From Hymenobacter monticola (GTDB taxonomy: Bacteria; Bacteroidota; Bacteroidia; Cytophagales; Hymenobacteraceae), in NCBI RefSeq assembly GCF_022811645.1, contig NZ_CP094536.1, positions 56,138 to 120,137 of the forward strand: a stretch of DNA of 64,000 nt. Reading direction: 5' to 3'. Each line of letters begins with the position of its first letter. Position 1 is the first letter of the stretch. The translations under genes were made by a program, and so were the position numbers. This document shows, piece after piece, positions 34,224 through 44,102 of this stretch. The notes beneath the pieces are model-generated. The model had not been told where the DNA came from. It saw nothing but the letters and a program-made list of their open reading frames with translations, and made no database searches.

Positions 34224-34775
34224 TTAGGCTTTTTTTACGAGGGCCATGCCGCACTTGGGGCAGCTGCCGGGCTTGTCGCTGGCACTGCCTTCGCACTTCA
34301 TCGGGCACTCGTAAGCCGTGCCGGCCACCTTGCCGGCTTTGGCGGCCGCGTCCAGCTTTTCAAACCGGGCGCTGAGCGAGCTGCCGTTGGCTTTCACGCT
34401 CACGATGGCCGTGCGCAGCATCGAACCGGCGGGCAGGGCGGCCACTAAGTGGTCGCCGGCGGGCGCGAGCTTGACCGTGCTGGTTTTGCCCGTCGTGCTG
34501 AGCAGCATGACGGAGCCCGTGGTACGGTCAACGGCCAGGGAATTTTCTTTGCCGTCGAGCAGGTACACGTGCACTTCGTTGGCGTGCTGCACCAGCTCAA
34601 TGTGGTACTTGCCCGCCGTGCGCACGGTGCCCCCGTGGGGAGATTTATGCGAGTGGGTTTCCCCGGCGGCCTTGTGACCGTGGGCAGCGGCGCCGGGCTT
34701 GTGGTTGTGCTGGGCCGAAAGAGAAAGCGGAGCAGCCAGCAGCGTAGCGGCCAGCAGTAAGTGCGAAGTTTTCAT
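34224..34775 (-). CDS. Periplasmic His-rich protein with C-terminal HMBD metal-binding domain, paralog
   Basis: Starting at MKTSHLLLAATLLAAPLSLS (ATG at 34775), the 183-aa product repeats the architecture of the protein at 21431: signal peptide, His-rich N-terminus (HNHKPGAAAHGHKAAGETHSHK), beta domain, and HMBD end (CPMKCEG... CPKCGMALVKKA). The last 20-odd residues are almost identical between the two, also at DNA level, while the rest has diverged. It lies alone on the complement strand at the end of the plus-strand copper block. Confidence 0.9.
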   Translation of the reverse strand: MKTSHLLLAATLLAAPLSLSAQHNHKPGAAAHGHKAAGETHSHKSPHGGTVRTAGKYHIELVQHANEVHVYLLDGKENSLAVDRTTGSVMLLSTTGKTSTVKLAPAGDHLVAALPAGSMLRTAIVSVKANGSSLSARFEKLDAAAKAGKVAGTAYECPMKCEGSASDKPGSCPKCGMALVKKA

Positions 34776-34985
34776 GAGGGAAAGCTGAGGTAGTGCGACC
34801 AGTGGCCCATGGTGGGAATACTGCCGGCAATGGTTGCTTGGGCGGGCAGTTATCATCATTTGTGCCAGTTTCATCGGAAGCAAGCAACTGAGCCGACTGA
34901 AGGAGGAATGGGGCGCCGGATTTGAGTTGACCGCTATTGAGCACTTCTGTGCATCTTAGCTGCTTTATTGGCCTTACGCTCCTTT

Positions 34986-36236
<1,251 letters not shown>

Positions 36237-36247
36237 GCTAGCCCTCA

Positions 36248-37093
36248 ATGTTAACCGACCCCATCCGACAGGCCATTCTACTTGGTTTTCCTCCGCCGAT
36301 GAGCCTTTGCGACTATTCCAGCTACCTTTCCCAACGGGTATATCGCCATCTCTCGGATGTTTTCCGCTTTGGGTTGAGCTTCTCCGAATTGGGAATGACC
36401 GACCATTTTATCCTGGACTTGGCCAGGTTCTCGCACCGGAACCGGTCCGCCACTGTCAAGGTATACAAGACGTCGTGGCCGGTGGAAACCGTGTTTGGCA
36501 ACGACATTGATTTATTCGTGGGGGACGGGACCGGCCAGTACGACTGGTACGCGCTGCAGGCCAAGGTGATGTCCCACGAAGGCGAGTTCAATGATTTGAA
36601 AATCAAAGTTAAAGGCGAGTTTCACCAGTGGCTCAAGCTGCTGCTACACGAGCGGTTGTTTGGTTCTCAGGCCTTTTACCTGTTGTACGTAGGCAAGTCA
36701 AAGACCAATTTTCCAACGATTAAGCCGACCAGTAAGGATTGTCACGGGGTGGCCCCCATCGGGGACTATGGCCTGAGCTTGGTGAAAGCGCTGGACATTC
36801 ATAAGACAGTCACGCGCACTACTCCCATGAAGTTCACCGAGGTGTTTCCTGACCTGGTGGAGCCGCTGCGGAGCATCTTCTGCTGTCCCCGCCCATTGCC
36901 GAAGACCGCGAGAAAATACACCGAAAACGAAATTGTTACCCCTGCTTACCGGCAGGTGTATGCGCGGGATAAAGACGAGGACCCTTACCAGGGTTACAAC
37001 ATTTCGGACCATGTTCTGCCCGATGGCTTTGCTCCGCTTCGCGTCCTGATTGACCTGAACCCGGATGCCGTTGCTGACAAGAATGTCCGCTAA
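36248..37093 (+). CDS. Mrr-like PD-(D/E)XK nuclease-type protein (DUF6615-like)
   Basis: The 281-aa product has a helical N-terminus (SLCDYSSYLSQRVYRHLSD) and a PD-(D/E)XK-like core: ETVFGNDIDLFV with Asp86 and Asp88, then WYALQAKVM with Gln104 and Lys106, the QxK variant seen in Mrr-type nucleases. I recall DUF6615 proteins with such motifs, but this is from memory. It starts 11 nt after the broken nuclease frame and is less G+C-rich than flanking genes, suggesting the pair arrived together as a restriction or defence unit. Confidence 0.78.
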   Translation: MLTDPIRQAILLGFPPPMSLCDYSSYLSQRVYRHLSDVFRFGLSFSELGMTDHFILDLARFSHRNRSATVKVYKTSWPVETVFGNDIDLFVGDGTGQYDWYALQAKVMSHEGEFNDLKIKVKGEFHQWLKLLLHERLFGSQAFYLLYVGKSKTNFPTIKPTSKDCHGVAPIGDYGLSLVKALDIHKTVTRTTPMKFTEVFPDLVEPLRSIFCCPRPLPKTARKYTENEIVTPAYRQVYARDKDEDPYQGYNISDHVLPDGFAPLRVLIDLNPDAVADKNVR

Positions 37094-37207
37094 ACCATAC
37101 AAGCGCACTATTTTCACTTGTTGACTTAGTGTATTCTTTGCGCATCATTAATTGCCAAAAGTGGCAATAATGTAATGTATGCGTATCATTAATAGGGCAC
37201 TTGGTTG

Positions 37208-37272
37208 TTTGCAATAGGCCTTATTAATGCTATCTTTGCGTAGCATTAACTGGAAGATTGGCAGTTAATGCT
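37208..37272 (+). promoter_or_regulatory. hipBA promoter and operators
   Basis: A consensus promoter is present: TTTG (37208-37211), 19 nt, TATCTTTG (37231-37238). An inverted repeat TTAATGCTA (37223-37231) and TAGCATTAA (37241-37249) brackets the -7 box. A second perfect 11-bp repeat pairs AGCATTAACTG (37242-37252) with 37262-37272. More CATTAA half-sites occur upstream at about 37145 and 37184. This arrangement would allow tight, cooperative autorepression by HipB or HipAB. Confidence 0.8.
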
Positions 37273-37288
37273 GCTTAAACGCATCATT

Positions 37289-37615
37289 ATGGACTGGTAC
37301 GCTTTGTCAGACGTGGCCGCGGTGCAAGAAATTGGCCGCAACCTGCAGCTTATTCGGCTGAATCAGGACATTACGCAGCAGGAGCTGGCGGTGCAGACGG
37401 GCTTGAGTCGGCTGACCATCAGCCAAGTCGAAAACGGCCGGCCCGCTTCCACGCTCACGTTGGTGCAGCTGCTGCGCGCGTTGGGGCGGCTCGATGTGCT
37501 GGAAGTGCTGGAAGAGTCGGCCACCATCAGCCCCTTGCAAGCGGCGCGCCTGGCGCGCCAGCAGCGGCAGCGGGCCAGCCGCCGCAACGAGGACGCTTCA
37601 ACAACTGGATTATGA
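37289..37615 (+). CDS. hipB: HipB-like antitoxin, XRE-type HTH
   Basis: The start is the ATG at 37289 (MDWYALSDVAAVQEIG); the frame's earlier ATG lies inside the operator repeat. The 108-aa product holds an XRE HTH (ITQQELAVQTGLSRLTISQVENGR) with a charged, Arg/Gln-rich C-terminal tail that usually contacts the toxin. It overlaps hipA by 4 bp (ATGA), the standard antitoxin-first order. It should neutralise HipA and repress the promoter upstream together with it. Confidence 0.93.
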   Translation: MDWYALSDVAAVQEIGRNLQLIRLNQDITQQELAVQTGLSRLTISQVENGRPASTLTLVQLLRALGRLDVLEVLEESATISPLQAARLARQQRQRASRRNEDASTTGL

Positions 37616-38949
37616 GTGCGCTGATAACTGCCACGGTATCTATCTGGGGCAAGCCTGTAGGAGCCGTGTTGTGGGATGAAAAACGGCGCATTGGCGTCTT
37701 TGAATACGAGCCTTCCTTTGTTCGCACGGGACTGGAGCTAGCGCCCATTATCATGCCGCTGCCAGTGGGACGGAAATCGCGCAAATTTGATTTTGCCACG
37801 CTCAACCGGGAAACCTACCAGGGCCTGCCCGGCCTGCTGGCCGACAGCCTGCCCGACCGGTACGGGCGCCAGCTCATCGACGCCTGGCTGGCTTCTAAAG
37901 GGCGGGACGCGGCTTCCTTTACGCCCGTGGAACATCTATGCTACCTCGGCCACCGGGGCATGGGCGCGCTGGTGTACGAACCGGCCTCGCAGCCCGCGCT
38001 GGAGAAAGGCGCCTCGCTGGAAGTGGGCGAGCTCGTGAAATTTGCCCGGCAGGTACTGACCAACCGGGAAGGCTTGCACACGTCGCTGGCCACCAACGCC
38101 GCCGAGGGCTTGGCGGAAATCATCAGCGTGGGCACTTCCGCTGGCGGCGCCCGCGCCAAGGCCGTTATTGCCTATAATTCCGTTACTAAGGAAGTCCGCT
38201 CCGGGCAGGTCGATGCCCCCGAAGGCTTTGCGCACTGGCTGCTCAAGCTCGACGGGGTGACCAACGCGAGCTTAGGCGACCCGGCCGGGTACGGCCGCAT
38301 CGAGTACGCCTACCACCTGATGGCCCGGCAGGCGGGCCTGCAGATGACCGACTGCCAGTTGCTGGAAGAGAACGGCCGGGCGCATTTCATGACACGGCGC
38401 TTCGACCGGGTGGACGGCAGCCAGCGCTTGCACATGCAAACGCTGTGCGGGCTGGCTCACTTTGACTACAACAAGCCCGGGCTCTACACCTACGAGCAGG
38501 CCTTTCAGGTCTTGCGGAAGCTCCAGCTACCGCACCCGGCCGTGGAGGAGCTCTACCGGCGCATGGTGTTCAACGTGGTGGCGCGCAACCAGGACGACCA
38601 CACCAAGAACATTTCCTTCCTGATGAACCCGGCGGGCAAGTGGAGCTTGTCCCCAGCGTACGACGTGACGTATTCCTACAACCCCACGGGCGAATGGTCC
38701 AGTCAGCACCAGATGTCGCTGGCGGGTAAGGTCGATGATTTTACAGCAGAGGATTTCCTGCAGCTGGCCAAGAACGTGCAGGTGAAAAAGCCCCGGGAGA
38801 TAATCCAGCAGGTAGTCGACGCGGTAGCTAGCTGGCCCACGTTTGCGGCCGAAGCGGACGTGCCGAAAAAGCAGCAACAGGCTATTGCCGAAACGCACCG
38901 CCTACCGCTCTTCAAGGACCTTAATCAGCTGAGCCCTTCGGCGTCCTAA
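37612..38949 (+). CDS. hipA: HipA-family serine/threonine kinase toxin
   Basis: The 445-aa product has the HipA N1 domain (SIWGKPVGAVLWDEKRRIGVF) and the kinase-like core (LPDRYGRQLIDAWL; SAGGARAKAVIAYN; FMTRRFDR; NVVARNQDDHTKNISFL with the catalytic Asp/Asn; SPAYDVTYS as the DFG-like element). It looks full-length and active. In known systems HipA phosphorylates aminoacyl-tRNA synthetases and slows growth. It is encoded with hipB between the nucleases and the conjugation genes and may help maintain the region. Confidence 0.95.
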   Translation: MSALITATVSIWGKPVGAVLWDEKRRIGVFEYEPSFVRTGLELAPIIMPLPVGRKSRKFDFATLNRETYQGLPGLLADSLPDRYGRQLIDAWLASKGRDAASFTPVEHLCYLGHRGMGALVYEPASQPALEKGASLEVGELVKFARQVLTNREGLHTSLATNAAEGLAEIISVGTSAGGARAKAVIAYNSVTKEVRSGQVDAPEGFAHWLLKLDGVTNASLGDPAGYGRIEYAYHLMARQAGLQMTDCQLLEENGRAHFMTRRFDRVDGSQRLHMQTLCGLAHFDYNKPGLYTYEQAFQVLRKLQLPHPAVEELYRRMVFNVVARNQDDHTKNISFLMNPAGKWSLSPAYDVTYSYNPTGEWSSQHQMSLAGKVDDFTAEDFLQLAKNVQVKKPREIIQQVVDAVASWPTFAAEADVPKKQQQAIAETHRLPLFKDLNQLSPSAS

Positions 38950-38985
38950 CAGTATCAGTACTGCTAGGATGCCGAAGGGCTCAGC
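38928..38985. terminator. Long hairpin at the end of hipA
   Basis: GCTGAGCCCTTCGGC (38928-38942) pairs perfectly with 38971-38985, and inner TCCTA/TAGGA and AGTA/TACT segments extend the stem. The left arm is within the last hipA codons. No T-run follows, so it may work as a transcript-end or stability element rather than a classic intrinsic terminator. Confidence 0.6.
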
Positions 38986-39046
38986 AAGGGTTCAAGTGCC
39001 AAGAAGGCGGTATTTTCAAAGGAGCGAGTAGCAGAAATTACCTCCC

Positions 39047-39433
39047 TTACTGCCCAATAACATACACGGGCACGGCCTGCGCGTCGACGCCACGTCCTGT
39101 TTCCTTCTTTACCTCTTTGCCATCTAGTAGGATAGCGCAGGTGATTTCAGATGCTGCCGTGCCCCCGTCGATGCTGGCCAGGATGGTCAGGTTGTCGCCC
39201 CGTTTCATGGTGCGCTTAAACCGGTAGCTGGCCGGGAGGGGCGTATTGTTGAGCGTCGTGTTGCCGCCGCTTTCGTTGGTGTAGCTCAGGTAATCCGATA
39301 CCGGGGCGTTCGAGGTGACCTTGTACTCTACCTGGTATTCTTTCGGTCCGGTGGGAGTAGCGTCATCTTTTGAACAGCCGGAGGCCGCAGTCAGGGCTGC
39401 GCAGCTCAGCAGCAGATAGGCAAGTCGTTTCAT
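39047..39433 (-). CDS. Lipoprotein of unknown function
   Basis: The 128-aa product starts MKRLAYLLLSCAALTAASGC with lipobox ASGC, followed by an acidic/Thr linker and a beta-sandwich-like domain (EYQVEYKVTSNAPVSDYLSY; DNLTILASIDGGTAASEITC; GKEVKKETGRG). Similar small lipoproteins occur widely in Bacteroidetes. It ends the complement-strand tra run, 16 nt after traO, so it may be co-transcribed. I cannot assign a function; surface exclusion or a structural role in the transfer apparatus is a guess. Confidence 0.75.
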   Translation of the reverse strand: MKRLAYLLLSCAALTAASGCSKDDATPTGPKEYQVEYKVTSNAPVSDYLSYTNESGGNTTLNNTPLPASYRFKRTMKRGDNLTILASIDGGTAASEITCAILLDGKEVKKETGRGVDAQAVPVYVIGQ

Positions 39434-39449
39434 AGTTCAAAAAGGAGAG

Positions 39450-39989
39450 TTAGCGGAAGTGATAGCGCAGGCCGACACTGGCCATACCCGGCCAGCGGTC
39501 GACGAGCGGGTTATTGAAGAGGTAGCCCTTGGTGCCGGTGGCCACCAGGGAGAGGCGGTTGCCCAGGAAGACATCGGCTTCGAGGCCGGCTTGCGGGCCA
39601 TAGGTGAAGCGCTGGGGCTCACCCGACCCGGTAGCCAGCTCCCCACTGCGGTTTTGGTTGGTCCACTCGTAGCCGGCGCCCGCCCCCACCAGCAGATGGA
39701 AATAGGCCACTTCCCCAAGGCGGAACAGTTGGGGAGAGAGCAGCACGCGGCCCTGGTAAACCGAGTACTCCCCGCGCGCCGGCAGCGTGCCGTGTTCGTA
39801 GCCCCCACTCAGGCGCAGGGCCAGGCGGTTGGTAAGCATGGGCGTATAGCTCAGCTCGTAGTAGTCGCCCTTTTCGGAGCGGCCGACGTGGGCGCCCCAG
39901 GCGGCCAGATGTTTAACGTGGCGCTGCGCGGAGGCCGGCAAGATGCCGGCCCCGGCAGTCAAAAGCACAATAAAAAGAAGCTTTTTCAT
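39450..39989 (-). CDS. traO: Conjugative transposon protein TraO
   Basis: The start is the ATG at 39989 (MKKLLFIVLLTAGAGILPAS); codons further upstream belong to the end of the preceding gene. The 179-aa product has a signal peptide and a beta-barrel-like domain (LALRLSGGYEHGTLPARGEY; VAYFHLLVGAGAGYEWTN; ASVGLRYHFR) ending in an aromatic-rich strand. Length, position and pattern fit TraO of Bacteroidetes conjugative elements, likely an outer-membrane component. Confidence 0.8.
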   Translation of the reverse strand: MKKLLFIVLLTAGAGILPASAQRHVKHLAAWGAHVGRSEKGDYYELSYTPMLTNRLALRLSGGYEHGTLPARGEYSVYQGRVLLSPQLFRLGEVAYFHLLVGAGAGYEWTNQNRSGELATGSGEPQRFTYGPQAGLEADVFLGNRLSLVATGTKGYLFNNPLVDRWPGMASVGLRYHFR

Positions 39990-39993
39990 AGGG

Positions 39994-40881
39994 CTAGCGC
40001 GGCCTGTTTCGGTCCATTTTAATGAGCGCATTCCGGCTCAGCGTCGAGGCGTACACAGCTTCAGCGGCCTGGTGGGCCGGCCCCGCCTGCGAGGCTTCCA
40101 TGAACAATCGGTCCCCCTGCTCGCGCAGCTGCATGGCCTTAATCATGTTGTCGTTGGAGGAGTTGAGAGCGGCCATCCGCTCCCCCTCCGTCATGGCGTA
40201 GCGGCCCGGGTTTTTCAGGGTGGCCTGCATCTCCACGCTTTGCGCGGTCATCTCGTCGGCAATCTTGTAGTAGTTCACGGCCATGGCCAGTTTGCGCTTG
40301 GCCATCATCTCCTCGGCCGCAAAAAGGGAAACCGTCGACTCCTCGCGCTTGGCCTGGTACTGGTCGCTGGTCAGGTTGCCGTTGGGGTCGGTTGAGCTAG
40401 TGCCGAAGCGCGAGAACACGTCGTACATGGTGTTCACGTCCTGCGCGGGGTTGGTCAGCTGCAGGGCCTGGCGCAGGCGCTGGGCCTTGGCGTAAACCGG
40501 CATCATCTGGTTGGTTTGGCTCCGGCCGGACATGGCCAGGGCCCGCGCAAACAGTTCCTGCGGGTTGGAGAGCCGCAGGTCCTGAATGCTCTGCACCTTC
40601 CGTAGGTCCGCCTGCACCTGCTTCTGCAAGTCCAGGGCTTCCTGTGTCAGGCTGCGAACCTCGCCGGTAATGTCCTTGGTAACACCGGCAATCTGACGAG
40701 CATCCTTGACAACTTGGTAGTTTTTGACCGTTTCGGTCCATTGCGCGAGACGCTTGGCGAAATCCCCGATGTGCACGCCCATATGCACCGGGTCGTTCAC
40801 GACCATCTGCGCCCGGGCCCGACTAGCCGGAGCAAGTAGCAACGCGACGGCCACCAGGGCCGGAAAAAGAGTCTTTTTCAT
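39994..40881 (-). CDS. VirB5/TrbJ-type conjugal transfer protein (TraI-like)
   Basis: The 295-aa product starts with a signal peptide (MKKTLFPALVAVALLLAPAS), then AQMVVNDPVHMGVHIGDFAK and long helices (KDITGEVRSLTQEALDLQKQ). This matches the TrbJ/VirB5 pattern and TraI (DUF4141) of Bacteroidetes elements. It would act as a minor pilus or periplasmic component. In CTnDOT-like operons traI comes between traG and traJ; here it lies between traN and traO, so either the order is rearranged or it is a different VirB5-type protein. Confidence 0.72.
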   Translation of the reverse strand: MKKTLFPALVAVALLLAPASRARAQMVVNDPVHMGVHIGDFAKRLAQWTETVKNYQVVKDARQIAGVTKDITGEVRSLTQEALDLQKQVQADLRKVQSIQDLRLSNPQELFARALAMSGRSQTNQMMPVYAKAQRLRQALQLTNPAQDVNTMYDVFSRFGTSSTDPNGNLTSDQYQAKREESTVSLFAAEEMMAKRKLAMAVNYYKIADEMTAQSVEMQATLKNPGRYAMTEGERMAALNSSNDNMIKAMQLREQGDRLFMEASQAGPAHQAAEAVYASTLSRNALIKMDRNRPR

Positions 40882-40908
40882 GGTTGTAGAGTTGGTGAAT
40901 GGAAAGGG

Positions 40909-42324
40909 TTAGCGTCCCGACGCCGTGTCCGGTCCCAACTGGCCGGCGGCCGCCGTGGTAATCAGGATGGGGTAGCCATCGGGCAGCAGCACCTCCCGCA
41001 GCTTGGTGCGGGTTTTCGGGCGGCTTAACACGTTCATGGCCACGCGCCCACCCACGCCCACCACTGAGTTGGCGGCCGAGGCCGAGCGGTCGATGGCGGT
41101 GCTCACTTCCTGCATGGATTGCTGCTGCAGGTCCTGGCCGGCAAGGCTGGCATCTTTGGCGACCCGCTTGACCGGGTCAATCATGATGCCGGGCAGGTAG
41201 TTGTAGTCGTAGATGCTGGCCGCGACCCTGGTGGGCCCGAGGCGGTTTACTTCCAGCATCACGTTGTTGGTGCCCACGCTGGCAATGCCGGCAAAAACGG
41301 AATTCTTGGGGAAGGTCACGCCCGACACCACCGCGTCTTCCTGCAGGCGCAGCAGGACCACCGAGCCGGTGCGCACCTTCTGCTCCCCGTTAATGACGCA
41401 CTTGAAGAACACGTCCGGTGTGAGCTCGGCCTGGCTGCCCTGGGCCATCATTCGGGCGGAGTTGCCCACCTTGACGGTGTTAAAGCCGTCCCTGCCGGCA
41501 GCGTTAGCACGATTGGCCAGGGTTTGCGCGGCCGCTTTAGGGTCACGAAAGCGCTTGCCGGTCATGCGCTCGTAGGCGGCGCGGGTTTCGGGCGGCGAGG
41601 AGCCCAGCATGGCCAGCACGTCCGGGTCCGTTTCAAACGGGGTGCCGTCGGTATCGGTCGCAGGCAGCAGCCCGGCCCGTAGGCCCCGCCCAGCCCGGTA
41701 GTTCGCCTGGCGGGCCGAAGCGCCTACTACCTGGCCGGGGCGACGCCGGGGCACCACCAGCGTTTGCGCGTGATAAGAACCCGTGGTGGGGTCCTGCAGG
41801 GTCGTTTCAATGGTGTCCACATCAGCCGCGGCCAAGCGGGCTTCCTCCTGATGGCGGCGAGCAGCCAGGGTGGCCGCCGCGGCCCGCCGCTTCCGGCGCA
41901 GGGCCTGACCCAGGGTATCGGCCACAAAGGCTTCCACTACTTCATCGGTGTTGGGGCGTACCGGCGTGCTCTGGGCTTCCTGTTCCAGCCGACGCTGCTG
42001 CTCGATTTGCGCCGAAGGCGAAACAGGGGCGGTTGGCTCGGTGGGCGCAGCCTTAATCTCCGGCTCAATGTTTTCCGAAGCCGCCGCCACGACTTCCTTT
42101 TGTTGCTGGGCGGCCTGCGTGGCCGAGCGCAGCCAGAGGAACAGGCCCCCGGCGACCAGCAAGACCAGCAGGCCGGTCAGGGGTATCCAGTTGTTGCGCA
42201 GCAGCCCCAGCGGAGTTGCTTTCGCCTGGTCAGCAGCGGGCCGGTCCGCTCCCAGGCGTCCGTGGTCGTCGTGGTCGGCTGAGCCCGTGGAATGAGATTG
42301 AGTATGTGGGTTTGCAGGTTCCAT
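40909..42324 (-). CDS. traM: Conjugative transposon protein TraM (VirB10-like)
   Basis: The 471-aa product has a short cytoplasmic N-terminus, one membrane helix (NNWIPLTGLLVLLVAGGLFLW), an Ala/Glu/Pro-rich periplasmic spacer, and a C-terminal beta domain (FKCVINGEQKVRTGSVVLLR; GVTFPKNSVFAGIASVGTNN; NYLPGIMIDPVKRVAKDAS) matching TraM of Bacteroidetes elements. It is expected to bridge the inner and outer membranes in the type IV secretion channel. Its operon partners traK and traN are next upstream. Confidence 0.9.
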   Translation of the reverse strand: MEPANPHTQSHSTGSADHDDHGRLGADRPAADQAKATPLGLLRNNWIPLTGLLVLLVAGGLFLWLRSATQAAQQQKEVVAAASENIEPEIKAAPTEPTAPVSPSAQIEQQRRLEQEAQSTPVRPNTDEVVEAFVADTLGQALRRKRRAAAATLAARRHQEEARLAAADVDTIETTLQDPTTGSYHAQTLVVPRRRPGQVVGASARQANYRAGRGLRAGLLPATDTDGTPFETDPDVLAMLGSSPPETRAAYERMTGKRFRDPKAAAQTLANRANAAGRDGFNTVKVGNSARMMAQGSQAELTPDVFFKCVINGEQKVRTGSVVLLRLQEDAVVSGVTFPKNSVFAGIASVGTNNVMLEVNRLGPTRVAASIYDYNYLPGIMIDPVKRVAKDASLAGQDLQQQSMQEVSTAIDRSASAANSVVGVGGRVAMNVLSRPKTRTKLREVLLPDGYPILITTAAAGQLGPDTASGR

Positions 42325-42336
42325 AAGAAGGCAGGG

Positions 42337-43245
42337 TTAGATGGTGGAGGCCCGATTGATGACCCGCGACGGCACCGGCAGCACCAGCACCCGGGCCCCG
42401 TTCAGCTCGCGCAGCGTCACTTCCAGGTAACCCCGGTCGGTCGCCGCGTAGAGCGGAATGGCGTAGGTGAGGTAGCCGGTGGTGCGGCCCGACACAACCT
42501 GATTGGTCCCGCCGCCGGAAGGGGCCAGTGGGCGGCGCGCCTCGTTCTTTTTCTTGGCCAGAAACTTCTTCTGGGCGTTTTCCACCAGCTGGAAGTCTGT
42601 GAAATCGACGTTGTAGTCGATGGCCGAGTGGTTGATGACTTTAAAGCGCAGGTAGGTAAAGTCCCGGTCGTTGCGCACGTTGGCCAGCGAAAGCACCAGG
42701 TCGTTGTCGACCACGGCCACCGACTGGTGCTCCTCCTTGGACTTGCGCAGCGCGGTGAGCTTGCCTTCCACTGCGGCTTTCTTTTCCCGCTCCTTGTCCA
42801 GTGCCAGCTCATTCTCAGGAGCCGAGCCCGACACGGAGCCAGCACCATAGTTTAGGCCCAGGGCCCCGTCTTTTTGGAAGTCGTAGAGCTGGAGCACGGG
42901 TCGGTTCACGTACACCAGTCGTCCCATCCAGTACTTGCTGCCAAAGCGGATGAGCATGGGCGTTGGCGGCGCGGACTTGCGGCGGGCGCGCACAAACACG
43001 GCGTTGGCTTCAATCTTAACCAGGTAGTTGTTGGCCATGCCCACATCAACCAGCGACACGGGGCCGCTGAACACGAGGTAGGTGGTGGAACTGTCCGACA
43101 CGGCCACGTCCAGCAACGTGGGCGCGGCGGGCACCGCGGAGGAGGACGGCCGCAGCAGGGCCGACGGGGCAGAAGTGGTTTGCGCGGAGCTGGCCGAGGC
43201 CAGCAGCACCGGCAGGCCCAGGGCCAGCAGAAGTTTAGAAAACAT
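42337..43245 (-). CDS. traN: Conjugative transposon protein TraN (VirB9-like, DUF4138)
   Basis: The 302-aa product has a signal peptide and the TraN pattern: an N-terminal beta domain with SDSSTTYLVFSGPVSLVDVG and ANNYLVKIEANAVFVRARR, a charged helical linker (ALDKEREKKAAVEGKLTALR), then a second domain (VDNDLVLSLANVRNDRDFTY; VDFTDFQLVENAQKKFLAKK). It is expected to be the periplasmic/outer-membrane VirB9-like component that pairs with TraM, encoded 12 nt downstream. Confidence 0.9.
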   Translation of the reverse strand: MFSKLLLALGLPVLLASASSAQTTSAPSALLRPSSSAVPAAPTLLDVAVSDSSTTYLVFSGPVSLVDVGMANNYLVKIEANAVFVRARRKSAPPTPMLIRFGSKYWMGRLVYVNRPVLQLYDFQKDGALGLNYGAGSVSGSAPENELALDKEREKKAAVEGKLTALRKSKEEHQSVAVVDNDLVLSLANVRNDRDFTYLRFKVINHSAIDYNVDFTDFQLVENAQKKFLAKKKNEARRPLAPSGGGTNQVVSGRTTGYLTYAIPLYAATDRGYLEVTLRELNGARVLVLPVPSRVINRASTI

Positions 43246-43272
43246 AGGAATAGGCGTTGGGATGGGAGAAGC

Positions 43273-44037
43273 TTATTTGCCGGGGGTAGCAGACGAGGCC
43301 TGACCAGGGGCCACTGGGGAGACCGGGGCGATGCCGGCGTCGGGAGCCCCCACCCCCGCGCTGCGCTGCGCTTCCTGCAGGGCGCGCTGCCGGTCAGCTT
43401 CCTGCTCTTTTAGGGCTTGCAGCTCCTCGCGCGACACCTGGGGGTTGTAGGGGATGTAGTCGAAGTTGGTAATCAGCAGGCCGTAAGGGTTGGCATCCGA
43501 GCGGTTGGTTTCGGCCAGGTTGAACTTGGCGGCCAGCGGCAGGGGCTCCTTTTGCTCGCCCCCAATGAAGATGCGCTGCTTGATGTATACCCGGCCCGAC
43601 CAGGGACGGTGGTTCATATCTACGAGCACGCTGTCCACCGTCACCACGTTGCGGGCGGCGTAGCGCTCGTAGTTCTGCAGCACCTGCCCGCGGGTGAACC
43701 CGTCGTAGATGCGCCGGCCCCCGCGCCCTTCGATGAGCGGCAGGGCGGCATCCAGGTTGGTTTTGTAGGTGTACTGGTCGTGCCCAAACATGGTCAGCAT
43801 GAAGTTGCGCACCAGGTTGCGGGCCTCGTAGGCGGTGTGCGTTTCGGTAGTCGGCGCGGAGAGGGCGGCCACCGAGCCGGTCTGGCCGACCACGTACACG
43901 CGGCGGCCACTGTTCTCATAGGCGCGGTACACCAGGAAACCCGCCGCCAGGGCCACGAGCAGCAGGGCCAGCACGCTGCCCATGGCAAGGTTGCGCATGG
44001 TGGAGAAAGAGGTACTTAGGTTTTTGGCAGAATCCAT
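43273..44037 (-). CDS. traK: Conjugative transposon protein TraK (VirB8-like)
   Basis: The 254-aa product has an N-terminal membrane helix (MGSVLALLLVALAAGFLVYR) and a VirB8-like periplasmic domain (TAYEARNLVRNFMLTMFGHDQ; NPYGLLITNFDYIPYNPQVS) characteristic of TraK in Bacteroidetes elements. The C-terminal 50 residues are a Gln/Glu helix and a Pro/Ala tail of uncertain role. It lies 27 nt upstream of traN. Confidence 0.9.
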   Translation of the reverse strand: MDSAKNLSTSFSTMRNLAMGSVLALLLVALAAGFLVYRAYENSGRRVYVVGQTGSVAALSAPTTETHTAYEARNLVRNFMLTMFGHDQYTYKTNLDAALPLIEGRGGRRIYDGFTRGQVLQNYERYAARNVVTVDSVLVDMNHRPWSGRVYIKQRIFIGGEQKEPLPLAAKFNLAETNRSDANPYGLLITNFDYIPYNPQVSREELQALKEQEADRQRALQEAQRSAGVGAPDAGIAPVSPVAPGQASSATPGK

Positions 44038-44102
44038 TTAAAATGCGGTTTAAGTCATCAAGAGGGGATGTAGGAGGCTGGGATTTTCTTCCCCACGGCC
44101 CC

